From Daphnia carinata (lineage: Eukaryota > Arthropoda > Branchiopoda > Diplostraca > Daphniidae): a DNA stretch of 64,000 bases. Location of the stretch: assembly GCF_022539665.2 (NCBI RefSeq), contig NC_081333.1, positions 9,608,971 through 9,672,970 of the forward strand, written 5' to 3'. The translations under genes were made by a program, and so were the position numbers. Numbering within the stretch: the stretch's first letter is position 1; every line of letters starts with the position of its first letter. Of this stretch, positions 13,689 to 24,405 are shown piece after piece. A model generated the notes under the pieces. It did no database searches. It was not told where the DNA came from and worked only from the letters and a program-made list of their open reading frames with translations.

Positions 13689-16600
13689 TTGGCGGGCCCA
13701 ATTCAAAGCAAAACGGACGGGCAGCGAGGACACGGGGGTGCTTCTCGTAGCCTAGGAGGAAGGTAACAGATAAATATTACATTTCATCCTTGTCCCTTTT
13801 CAGTTCATTGCCATGCATAACTTGTTATTCTGTTCCCATATATGGAAGGTAGGAATGGTGTCAAACTATTTCTCGGTGTCCTGCTTTTTGTGTTGCTTGA
13901 AGACTATTCTCCTTTTCTGATCAGTTTTCTCTTTTTCAGGGACGATCCACGCTCCCAAGTGTCCACAGGCAATCGCAGATGGATTCCTCCCAGTACTTAC
14001 AAACGAGATGCACTTTCCCATGAAAACAAGAATGACATCGTCTTTCGCAAGGTAAACATGTGTGTACTGAAACCAAGTTTGTTTGAGGTTTTCAGTTGCG
14101 AGTTAAGCTTTTTTTTTTTTTTAATTATGAGAAGTTTCTTATGCTATCTGATCTGTATTTTTTTTTTTTAACTGTTTGATGTTTCATTTTCCTAGGTTCG
14201 CGGTATCCTAAACAAACTAACTCCGGAAAAGTTTGAGAAGTTGAGCGATGATTTGCTGTGCATAGGGTTGGACTCTCCGACCATCTTGAAGGGAGTGATT
14301 TTACTCATCTTCGAGAAGGCTTTAGATGAACCCAAGTACAGTTCTATGTACGCACAGCTGTGCAGGCGTCTATCTGAAGAAGCCCCCAACTTTGAACCGC
14401 CAACGAACGCCAACGGCAGCGCTCCCAGCATCTCTACCTTCCGCCAGCTGTTGCTTGCCAAGTGCCGTGTCGAGTTTGAAAATCGTTCGGCCGCTCAAGA
14501 GGTCTTCGAAAGCCGCGATGGCTCTCTTACAGCCGACGAAGAAGAGCAGCGTCAGACGGCCAAGCGTAAAATGCTTGGCAACATTAAGTTTATCGGTGAA
14601 TTGGGCAAGTTGGGTATGCTGCAGGGTGCCATCCTCCACATGTGTATCCAGCAGCTCTTGGAGAGGAAGCGCCGGGGCGGCATCCGTGAGATGGCCGAAG
14701 ATTTGGAATGTTTATGCCAGATCATGAGAACCTGCGGCAGGATTCTCGACATCGACAAGGCTAAATCCTTGATGGATCAATATTTTGACCGGATGGCTGC
14801 TTATGCCGTCAACCAGGAGCTGCCTTCGCGGATTCGATTCATGCTGCAGGATTCCATCGACCTGCGTGCTAATCATTGGCAGCCCCGCAAAATCGCCTCG
14901 ACCGACGGGCCACGAACCATTCAACAGATTCGAGAAGAAGCCGCCCGAGACAGTGGTGTCTACCTACCTCCTCCCGGATCCCACCTCATGCAGGGAATGC
15001 ATCGCGGTGGCATGGGCGGTGGAGCTTCCGGTCCTGGCATGGGAATCAGTCCGCCTTCCGGGCTATTCCCCGTTTCACGTTCGGGTCTTAAAGGGCCTAT
15101 CGGCATTGGACTCGAAGACGTCTTTGGTTCCCTTCCTCTGGGAGCCGTAAGCATTGGTACCGGACCCGGAGTCATTCCATCTATGCAGGTTAGAAAAAAT
15201 CATTCAAGCATTGTTTGTCTGTGAAATAATTTTCGCTTTTGGCAAATCTAATCTACCCGTTTTCAATATTAGGATGGCTACGGATACGACAGCGACTCAA
15301 CTCACAACAGCCACGGACACAACCCGAATATGTACCGTGGACGCCCGTCTTACGGAAGCACAGGTAGTGGTGGAAGTGGAGGTGGTGGCGGCGGCGGAGG
15401 AGGCAGTTACTCTAACCGATCGTCTAGCAATGGCGTCGGCAACTTTAATGGCGGTGGCAACAACAAGCAGTTCTCGGCTCAAAATCACCACCAACAGAAC
15501 ATGAACCAAGCCAATAATGCCAAAAATGATCTGCCACCACGTTTCAAGAAGATGATGATGACACAGCAGAGAAGCCAAGGCAGCACGGAAGAAGTTAGTC
15601 TCCGTCCGCCGGCCAACTCGATGGTTCACAAACCCAAACCACCGACTGTAATCTTATCGAAGTCCGTCACGACCAACGTTTCTTCTGCAAACAACCATAT
15701 AACCGGACCTTTGGGTCCTCTGTTGGATGCCGCCCTCCCTCTCACTAATTCGGCGGCATTATCCAATTCATCCAAGACCTCTGGTATCGGTATAAACTTG
15801 CAAGATATGAAGCCCGTTGGGGGCAAAACTGTAGGTTCTACTGCTGCCGATAAATTGAGATCTCCACGAAAAGACCAAGGTCCCACAAAGGAAGACATAG
15901 TTAAGCAAGCGGAAACTGTATTGGAAGACTTACTGAATCATCAGAAAGTGGAGGACAGTGTCACTGCCCTAAAGGAGATCAAATCCATTGAACGGTTTTG
16001 GACCCCCGTCTTGGCTCGTCTCATGGCCAAAGTTCTAGACAAATCAGACTCGGATCGCGAGCTGGTCAGTCAATTGATGGTCCAGCTGAAGAAGGATTCG
16101 CTCATAACCCCGTCTCAATTTTTTGACGGCTACAAAGAATTGGTCTCTCAGCTGCCTGAAATAGAGAACGATGTGCCTCGAGCCAAATCTTTTGTTGCTG
16201 GCTTGGCTGCTCGCGCCGTGATGGACGAACTTTCCACTCTTGCCGATTTAGCTCGACCGCTGGAAGGTGGCCACCAGTACCCCTTGTTCCTCCTGACACT
16301 TCAACAGCTGCACAAGATTCAGGCCACTGAAAGGGCCGTCCTGATCAAGTTGTTTAACGAGTCTAAAGTTCAGCTGATGAATATGCTTCCGGAACTGGAT
16401 CGCAACAAAGATAGGCTGGGGCAAATTTTGGACGACCGTGGACTCGGCTTCCTCTTCCCTCTGCTACGTATTCAGTCTGATCTGTGGAAACAGATTCAAG
16501 CCGATCCGACTCCCGCTCAGTTCTACAAGTGGATCAAAGAGAATGTCGATCCGTCCTGCTACACGATGCCGGGCTTTATCTCGGCCCTGTTTGCCGTCCT

Positions 16601-17082
16601 CCTCAAATATATCGCTCAAGAAGCGGCTCCCGGCGACGCACCTCCTACCAATGGAACGACGGAAAACGGTTCCCTTACCACCACGGACAAGGTGACCCAA
16701 GAGAAGGAGAAGGAGCTTATGGAGCGCTATCGACCCGTGTTGCAGGCCTTCCTCCACGATCATGTCTCACTTCAAGTCACCGTCCTGCATTCTCTGCAGG
16801 CCTTCTGTCATGGACTTAACTTCCCCAAGGGTATGCTTCTACGCTGGTTCGTCCTTCTCTACGATCTTGAGATTGTTGAAGAAGACGCCTTCCTCAAGTG
16901 GAAGGAGGATCTTACTGACGTTACGCCAGGCAAAGGCAAAGCTCTCTTTCAGGTAAATTTGGTTGATAACAATTTCATATTCTTCAGCAAAGGATTATAA
17001 CTATCTTTTTGTTTAGGTAAATAACTGGCTCATGTGGCTTGAACAAGCCGAGTCTGATGAAGATGAAGATGGCGATGCTTAA
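13689..17082 (+). CDS. eIF4G2: eIF4G2 / DAP5 / NAT1 translation factor with non-AUG start
   Basis: An eIF4G homologue that lacks the eIF4E/PABP-binding N-terminus and supports cap-independent or alternative cap-dependent initiation. Exons: 13689-13762, 13940-14051, 14196-15188, 15273-16952 and 17017-17082, 974 residues (human about 907). The MIF4G domain begins at VRGILNKLTPEKFEKL; the middle linker is Gly/Ser/Asn-rich; an MA3 domain follows (EDIVKQAETVLEDLLNHQ onward); the C-terminal W2 region ends WKEDLTDVTPGKGKALFQ then an acidic tail. No in-frame ATG lies between the in-frame stop TAA at 13677-13679 and the conserved N-terminal exon. The best start is TTG at 13689 in the context CACCTTGG, giving a peptide with GGASR as in the vertebrate protein, which is known to start at GUG. 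A 45-nt in-frame cassette exon may lie at 13804-13848. Possible poly(A) signals are at 18038 and 18053. Confidence 0.93.
13804..13848 (+). other. Candidate 45-nt cassette exon of eIF4G2
   Basis: It is flanked by a good acceptor (CCCTTTTCAG) and a GTAGGA donor. Its length is divisible by three and it stays open in the phase of the neighbouring exons, adding 15 residues. Its ATGs are out of the eIF4G2 frame, so including it would not supply an AUG start. Whether it is used is unknown. Confidence 0.4.
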
Positions 17083-19409
17083 CGAAAAAGACGACTCTAG
17101 GAACCATTTATTAAAAAACACGGCACAAAACCAGGAGAAAGCACAGCGCGCTTTACGCATCCTCCTACTAAGCGACTAAAAGAACGGCCTTTGAAGAAGT
17201 GACTTTTTTTCCCCCTGCTGGCCGATAGATGTTGGCCTCTTTGGTCCACGCCGTTGCCGAATATATCTTTGGATTGATTGAAAGTGAATCACGTGGGAGA
17301 GAACGAAAAAAAAAACAAATCTTTTAATGTCCACTCAATTCTTTCGTTAACGTGCTGTGTTCTTTAGTTGCGCTTTGTTTTGTTCTTTTTCTTCTCTTGC
17401 CCTCCCATCTTTCGGTTTCCTGCGCCGAATGCGCTCTTTGGCAATATGTTCAGAGTCCCTTGATGCTTTACTGGGTTCGTCCCTAACTTTAGTTCTAATC
17501 AAATCAAACAGGCAAAAAGCTAGAAACATTTTCTTTCATCTCGTCGAGAGATGTTTTTTCTTTGGCCGCGGTCTAAAGCCAAGGTCTAACACCTAAATAG
17601 CTAAAAAAAAAAAAAAAAAAATCTCTTGAGTTTCCTCTTTCCTCATGGACCCCCACTAATTTTTAAAAGAAATCGCCCACAAGGCTTTTTTGAAACATCG
17701 TTTTAAGGGGAAGATTTTAAAAAAATTCTATTTCAACACACCTTTAATTTCGTTACAACTTGGGGATTAGCTGATTTCCACAAAGTGTGTGATTGTACCG
17801 CTCCCTCTTTCGCTATTTTTTTTTCTCTGATCGACTTGCACTTCAGAAACCAAATGAAATGATTTCAAATTTAACTTGCGCACGTTGTTTTGTTCTTTTC
17901 CTCTTTTTTTTTAGTTCAAGGAACTTATTATCAACCGATTTGTAGTAGAAGTGATTCGTTGCTTGCATTTCTTTGCAGAGCTTGTTTGCGGAAAAGACGT
18001 TTAGGGACAATTACAGTACGTGAAGGATTTATTCTAAAATAAATGAGTTTGAAATAAATCGTAATTTTGAGTCCGTTTATTTAAGCAGGGATAAGATAAG
18101 ATTCGTAAGCCCTTGATTGCAACGTCTTTCGTATGTTGGGGCCCCTGTCGTATGCAGGCATGTGGGGCAAAGGTTGATATACTATGGATTTCAGATATTT
18201 GTGCACCGACATAGAACGCAGTACAATCACTTTTCTATTGAAAACATTTTAACTCTTCTTCACTACCAAGTCATGATAAGGTGAAAACGAACCATATTTG
18301 CACCGTAGAACGTGAAGCCTTAAGTTAACGTTATTTTGTAAATTTAAGGTGTAGCAAGAAGCAACTACAAATTAAGCCATCACAATGAAGACATGTTTTC
18401 GACCGAACTAAAGACCTAAGCACCTACAGAAAGTTTCATGGTGAACATCGAGTAATGACCCATAACTAAAGTTAATTTTTGTCCGGAGCCTCTTTCCGGA
18501 TAAGCCGCTCCGCCTAAGAAGTTTGAATTGGCTTAAGCGGGTGTTATCTGGTGAACACAAGGATGTCGTACAGCTTTTCTTACGTAGCGTAATGTAAACA
18601 TTACACACGAAAGATTTGATACTTGAAAAAGTAAAAAGCTTGTAAACACCCGTTCATCCCATGGTTAACTCGTTATGTGGCAAAGGAATTTGATGACATA
18701 AACTATTATTCGATACAAATAAAAAAACAATTGGCACATCTTGAAAGATCACAAGATTTTTGGGTTCTACGCTAATATGGGAAGATGTTTTGTTACCTAA
18801 CCCTTCCACCTCAGAGCTTCTTTCTAGTAGGAAAGGGAGACCTTCTGAAAAATTGCTTTCTTTCTTTTTGCTTTTTCCCTTTGATTTTTAGGGGGTGTGA
18901 CACCTTGGGCTAAGAGAAGAGAAAAAAAAAGGTTGGGATTTCTCCTTAGTAACAAAACGTCGCATGTACCAAACGCATTCATTAACAATTCGTGGTCGCT
19001 CGGTTCCAGAGAAAGTTCGTTCTTGAAACTTACGGTAAGCCACGTAGATTTCCTAAGCCATTTCGCATCTAGAACTCTAAATTCATTGCCTTTCTTGTAA
19101 CAATGAAGAAAGCGACACAATTTTGGTGTACCCTGGCCACAGTTATTTGGTTGCCCCATAGACGGGATAGGTGTAGTACTGTCTCTACTACGACCTCAAT
19201 ACCAATGGGGTGTGTTTACTTTATCGTTGTGGTGCCAACGTAAATGTTGTTTAGACTATCTTGGCTGAAAGTGATGAGAGTGCCTAGTCGGTTGTGTTAT
19301 CTGTAGTCAACTGAATAGTTATAGGATACTGATTTTCTGGCCAGTCTTCAATAACACGAGTGGCCAATTTTCGTATAACGACTCCCGAATACTTTCAGTT
19401 TTTCGCGTC
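17083..19409. other. eIF4G2 3' UTR and intergenic
   Basis: The first part is probably the eIF4G2 3' UTR, up to AATAAA at 18038-18043 or 18053-18058. It includes a poly(A) run near 17600. From 18100 to 19400 I see no gene, only short frames without family features; the last few hundred bases should contain the PYROXD2 promoter. Confidence 0.5.
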
Positions 19410-22393
19410 ATGTCTTTGAGCTCTTTGCTTCGTTTCTATCGTTTCCCGTCGAAACCATTGGTTAGCCCGGCTGCTGCGATTAGTTCTGTGAGATCTACAA
19501 GCAACAAGCAATCACCATCTAGCTGTTTGAGTTATCCAGGAAAACCAAAACATTCAAGTTCATATGAAGCAATTATAATTGGAGGAGGTGATGCCATGCA
19601 CATTAACTTGTGATTGTTTCTTATGCTAACGATATTTTCATTCACTAAAGATCTAGTTACATTTCAGACTGTTATAGCTTTAATCTACACTCCATAGGGC
19701 CTGATAATGTGTTTATTTATAACTTTTTAAGGACATAATGGTCTGGTTGCTGCTGCGTATCTCCAGTTAGCAGGCTTTAAAAAAGTCTGCGTCCTTGAAC
19801 GCAGGCATGTCGTAGGTAAAGAGTAAATTGAGAATTATTTTTTTAAAGGTTTTATATAATACCAACGCATTTTTGAATAAAGGTGGTGCTGCCGGTAAAT
19901 TGCAATTGAACTATGCATACAGTTTTACATTACGTTATGTCATGGCACTGAATAATACCATGTTGTCCAATTAAGTGACGGAGGAGATAATCCCAGGGTT
20001 TCATTTTTCGCGTGCATCCTATTTACTCAGTTTATTGCGTCCATCCATTATCAACGATTTGGAGCTCAAGGTAACATAAGAATCTGTCAACTGAAGCGAA
20101 TTAATTATACTGAACATGACTTTAGAAACACGGATTGAAGCTTCATCTGCGGGACCCAAGTTCTTACACTCCGCTTTCTACCAATCACTGGAAAACAGGC
20201 GGAGCTCGTTCGTTAACACTATCTAGTGACATTGAATTCAACCGAAAGCAAATATCGAAATTCTCCAAACGTGACGCCGAGGTATTCAGTTCAATTGTTC
20301 TGCCAGTTTCTTGTTAACATCAATTGGATGGCTATAAACTCCATAGGCCTATGAAAACTACGAACAATGGCTGTCGCGATTAGTGGCTGCCATCGACCCT
20401 CTCATTGATTCGAAAGCCATCGATTTGAATTTTCCCGGTTCTTTTTATTCGAATGCCAAGAGTCTTTTGGCCGTGGGCAAAAGTGCATACAAACTTCGCA
20501 AAGAAATCGGATCGTTTTACGATTTAATGACAGCTCCGGCTAGCAAACTGCTCGACCAATTTTTTGAATCAGAACCCCTCAAGGTACGCCATTCTTTCAA
20601 AAGTGTTTTTTCGCTTTACAAATAAAATAACTGTTCGCTTCCATAAGGCAACCCTCGCAACTGATGCAGTGATAGGCGCAATGATGGGACCGTAAGATGA
20701 ATTTCACACGATTACGGTCGCATTGTTAACACTTACATTTTTGCATAGACACTCGATCGGAAGTGGTTACGTTTTACTGCATCACGTCATGGGAGGAGTT
20801 GAGGGGAAACAAGGAGCTTGGGCCTACCCGGAAGGAGGTACTGATTGTTTACAGGAATAGATTTTAAGATGAATTTGAATTCAATGTTGCCAGCTAAAAT
20901 GGCTCTGAAATTTGCGTCGTCGTTGATTATTAAATAACCATTTAGGAATGGGGGCTGTGTCCAGTGCCATGGCGAAATCGGCAGTTGAGAAAGGAGCGAC
21001 GATATTCACAGACCAGGTAAGTAGAAAAATCCTGTTTACAATTATTCGACTTTGACATTCAGGAAAGGGCATTGGGTTCCCAATTCACGTCTTTTGTTTT
21101 GTTTTCTATGTCTGTTTTATTTTTTAGACAGTAAAAGAAATTATGGTGGATGATGATGGAAGTGTTGCAGGTGTTCGCTTGGCCGATGAAACGGAAATCT
21201 TCTCCAAGGTTGTTCTTTCCAACGCTACACCTCACGTCACATTCGTTAATCTGTTGCCTTCCGGAGCGCTTCCTGAATCGTACCTCAATAAAGTGAAATC
21301 GGTTGATTACACATCGCCAGTGACAAAGATTAATGGTTGTGATAGTTTCAATTCCGTTGGGTTTCGCTTTGTTTAACTTCGTTTCTGGGTTTAGTTGCAC
21401 TTAACGCATTGCCAAACTTCCTTGCCGATCCACATCAAACATCGGGGATAGGGAGAGCGGCTCCGCATCATCGTTGCACTATACATTTGAATTGCGAAGA
21501 GAGCCATATGCTCAATAAAGCGTTCCAGCAAGGCCAACAAGGGTTGATTCCCGACAGGTATACCTGCATTTCTATTCACATTATGTTTTTAGTTTTTTGT
21601 CAAATGCTATTGATTATCCCATGTATCAATTAGGCCAATGATTGAAATGACTATACCATCTTCATTAGACCCGACCATCTCACCGAAAGGCTGTCACGTA
21701 GCTCTGCTCTTCACACAGTATGTACAACTTCATCATGATAAAATGGAAGTTTGGTAGTACTGATTGTTGAATCTGAATCTTAGATACACGTAAGTAGGAT
21801 TATGCACCAAGTTCGTGAGGCCTGTGTAAAAGGAAACTTTGATTTCATGTTCCAAAAGGCCCTACGAATTGCAGAATGGGGTCCAATGGGATGACCATTG
21901 GAGGGAGGTTTATGCCCAGAGAGTGAGTTACATTATTTTGTTACGTCATCTCTAGACTAATTACATGAAGAAAAATAAATGTAATTTAGATATTCCAACA
22001 AATTGAAGAATATGCCCCAGGATTTCAGCAGAGCATCGTCGGCTATGAAGTGCTTACACCCCCCGATCTGGAGCGCATCTTTGGGCTAACTGGAGGAGTA
22101 AATGCCATTCATTTATTTCCTCCTTGTTTCAATCAAGTCTTATTTGTACTACTTAATGTTATTATTGAAAATAGAATATTTTCCACGGAGCCATTAGCTT
22201 GGATCAACTGTATCTATCTCGTCCGTTTTCTTCCTGGAAAGCGCATAACCAAAGAGATCATTATCCATCGTTACCTCGGACGCCAATCAAAGGACTCTAC
22301 ATCTGCGGAAGTGGAGCTCATCCTGGTGGCGGCGTGATGGGGACTCCAGGACGTTTGGCAGCGGAACTTGTCGTAGAAGAAAACAGACGTTAA
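19410..22393 (+). CDS. PYROXD2: PYROXD2-like FAD-dependent oxidoreductase
   Basis: Orthologue of pyridine nucleotide-disulphide oxidoreductase domain protein 2, a phytoene-desaturase-like flavoprotein reported from mitochondria. Sixteen exons join in frame to 605 residues (human 581): 19410-19587, 19732-19815, 19883-19894, 19976-20070, 20126-20281, 20347-20583, 20648-20691, 20749-20837, 20946-21016, 21128-21335, 21395-21557, 21634-21717, 21784-21789, 21859-21922, 21990-22097 and 22175-22393. The Rossmann dinucleotide motif [16 protein letters not shown] is split by intron 1; other landmarks are [47 protein letters not shown] and the FAD-binding C-terminus [15 protein letters not shown]. The N-terminus (Ser/Arg/Pro-rich, about 50 residues) fits a mitochondrial targeting peptide. 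Exons of 12 nt and 6 nt are needed to restore the conserved reading. A degenerate partial copy lies 0.7 kb downstream. Confidence 0.93.
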
Positions 22394-23059
22394 GCGCTCT
22401 GCTACACACGAATGCAAATAAGCTTCAAACATTTAACTTCTTGGGATGTTTCTTCATATTTTTCAATCTTGCCAATGATGAATTGCAGGTATAATAATAT
22501 AATATGTAAGAGTTTAATGAAGAATCAGTCGGCTTCGTGCACTTAATGGATAGTTTTCGACATTAACTTCTGCGTTAATAGAGTGGCATGTGCTACCTGC
22601 ATTTCTTTGGCCGTTCCTATCGTGGTAATCCTATCCATTTCTAGCTGCCACAGATATCTACGATAAAGTGTTTAAAGAATCTCCTCGCTATCCGACGAGA
22701 CAAAAACAGGTTGATGAACTCCGTAAGAAAAACTTTCACGCTGTGTTTAGAGTTAGTTTTTCCAAGTCACTCAAGCTATAATAGTTGGGAACATAAAAAG
22801 AAAAGCCTTCATATTTAAGCGATGCGTGTAATGTTCCCGTGCAGGCCAGCTTGTGTCTCCGTAAGAACAAAATTATAGGTAAAAAAAAAAAAAAAAAAAA
22901 AATCAGGAGGATCTAGTTTTGACTTCCACACAAACCGATTGATTTCATTGGCAAAGACTACACTTCTATACTAGATGACAGATAAGTAGATTAAATTCCA
23001 CTACAGAGAGAAATTTGAGAGAAAATGTTTAATTTTTCAAAAAACGATTGGTCGCCTGC
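22394..23059. other. Intergenic after PYROXD2
   Basis: Contains the presumed PYROXD2 3' UTR and a run of about 20 A near 22880. No gene is seen. Confidence 0.5.
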
Positions 23060-23450
23060 ACTGGTTATTAAATGCACTTACGAGCTTCGTAAAGAAATCG
23101 ATTTTTTTACGATTTAATGTTGGCTCACGCTATAAGTGTTCGAGCTCTTTGAATTGGACCGCTTCACGGTACGTTGTTCTTTTTAGCATTAATGTTTTCG
23201 TTTAATAAATAAGGCAACTGTTTTTCTTAAGGCAACGCTCGCAGCTGATGAGGTATGAGGCGTAATGATGGGATGACACATCAGACAGGCAGTAAACCAG
23301 TTTATGATTCGTTAACTTAAACGTTCTGCAGAGGACACTTGGTCCTCCTATTCAGGCCCTTCGTATTTTCTTCGTATCATTTATACAGCCAAAGAAATTA
23401 CAGGGAATGATGGTGGACGTGCTGTAGGTGTTCACCAGATTTTTCCAGTT
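23060..23450 (+). pseudogene. Decayed PYROXD2 fragment
   Basis: Nucleotide similarity to PYROXD2 exons 6-7 and the intron between them. Examples are CTTCGTAAAGAAATCGAT followed by TTTACGATTTAATG, and later GGCAACGCTCGCAGCTGATGA against GGCAACCCTCGCAACTGATGC in the gene. Near 23390-23450 it resembles exon 10 (AAAGAAATTA...ATGGTGGA...GTAGGTGTTC). The frames are broken by small indels and stops, and the exons between are missing. It is a partial tandem duplicate that has lost coding ability. Confidence 0.7.
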
Positions 23451-23627
23451 CAGCAAAGCCAAATAAAATAGTAATGTATCAAAAACTTTTATTCTAGAGA
23501 CCAGTTTGTTTCCCCACAGCTCTACATGAATTCGGAGAATACTACTGCAGGCTAAAAGACAGGAGCATCTCCATTTAAGCATCGGTACAAACAAACTGAT
23601 TTCACTGGTTGCCCTATCTTTGACCGG

Positions 23628-23635
23628 TATATAAA
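23628..23635 (+). promoter_or_regulatory. TATA box of Gly/Tyr/His-rich gene 1
   Basis: TATATAAA, about 90 bp upstream of the ATG at 23726. The surrounding block (CACTGGTTGCC ... TATATAAACCA) recurs in part before the paralogue at 26528. Confidence 0.65.
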
Positions 23636-23725
23636 CCAGGCCCCAACTTCGTCCTAAACCTTCTCAGTCGAGAGACAAAACAAGAAAGAGATTCAGCTCA
23701 TCTAGTGGCGACCAAATTTCAGGAA

Positions 23726-24405
23726 ATGTTCAATCATAAGGTAACATTGCAGTTGTGATAATGTTTTCGCTATTTCATGTTGGAGGCTAAATAATAGTCG
23801 TCCGATTTCCAGTTGATTTTAGTTTGCTTTATGGCCGTTCATTGCGTCCTAAGTATACCTGTCGAATACCAAATGGGTCCTGGATACGAAGTCGTTTCTG
23901 CTGAAGCTGAAGGCGAAGACCAGGTTGTTGAAGACCTTATGACCGCCGAGCATCACGGTGGTAAATATTCAGTTTACTATGCCACTATCGTCAAATCATA
24001 GCAAAACCAGGCGGCTACAAGGTTACCTGGGCTAATATCTCAAATGTCTGAGACTATTGGATTCGTGTTTAAAATGAATTCTCATTTGATTTTATTAATA
24101 TTGTGCAGGATATGGCGACTATTACTATCCAAACTACGGTAAACGCTTAATCAAGAAAAATAAATGGTATAAATCCTAACTCTTATCTTTAATAATTGCG
24201 CAATTAGGACACGGTCACTATTATGGCCACGGCGGCTACGGAGGCTACGGAGGCTATTACGGAGGATATGGTGGATACGAGGGACACGGACATGGACATC
24301 ACCATCACCACCATCACCACGGAGGTAATCCATCCCAAAGTTGGTTTTCGATTAATCTGAGTTACTTAGCACCGTAACATATTGGACATAGGTTATGACG
24401 ACTAG
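23726..24405 (+). CDS. Secreted Gly/Tyr/His-rich small protein 1
   Basis: A secreted low-complexity protein of 107 residues, of the kind found in arthropod cuticle or as antimicrobial Gly-rich peptides; the exact role is unknown. Exons: 23726-23740, 23813-23960, 24109-24138, 24208-24324 and 24392-24405. The first exon codes only MFNHK; the second supplies the signal-peptide core (LILVCFMAVHCVLSIPV) and an acidic segment ending TAEHHGG. The C-terminal half is GYGGYYGGYGG-type repeats followed by GHGHGHHHHHHHH, a candidate metal-binding stretch. All later introns are phase 1, within glycine codons, which lets repeat exons be added or lost without a frame change. AATAAA is at 24551-24556. Its paralogue is at 26626. 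Confidence 0.85.

Noticed and set aside
14370-16763. Many frames in other phases within eIF4G2
   Set aside because: Shadows of a GC-richer coding region; the true frame is fixed by MIF4G, MA3 and W2 homology.
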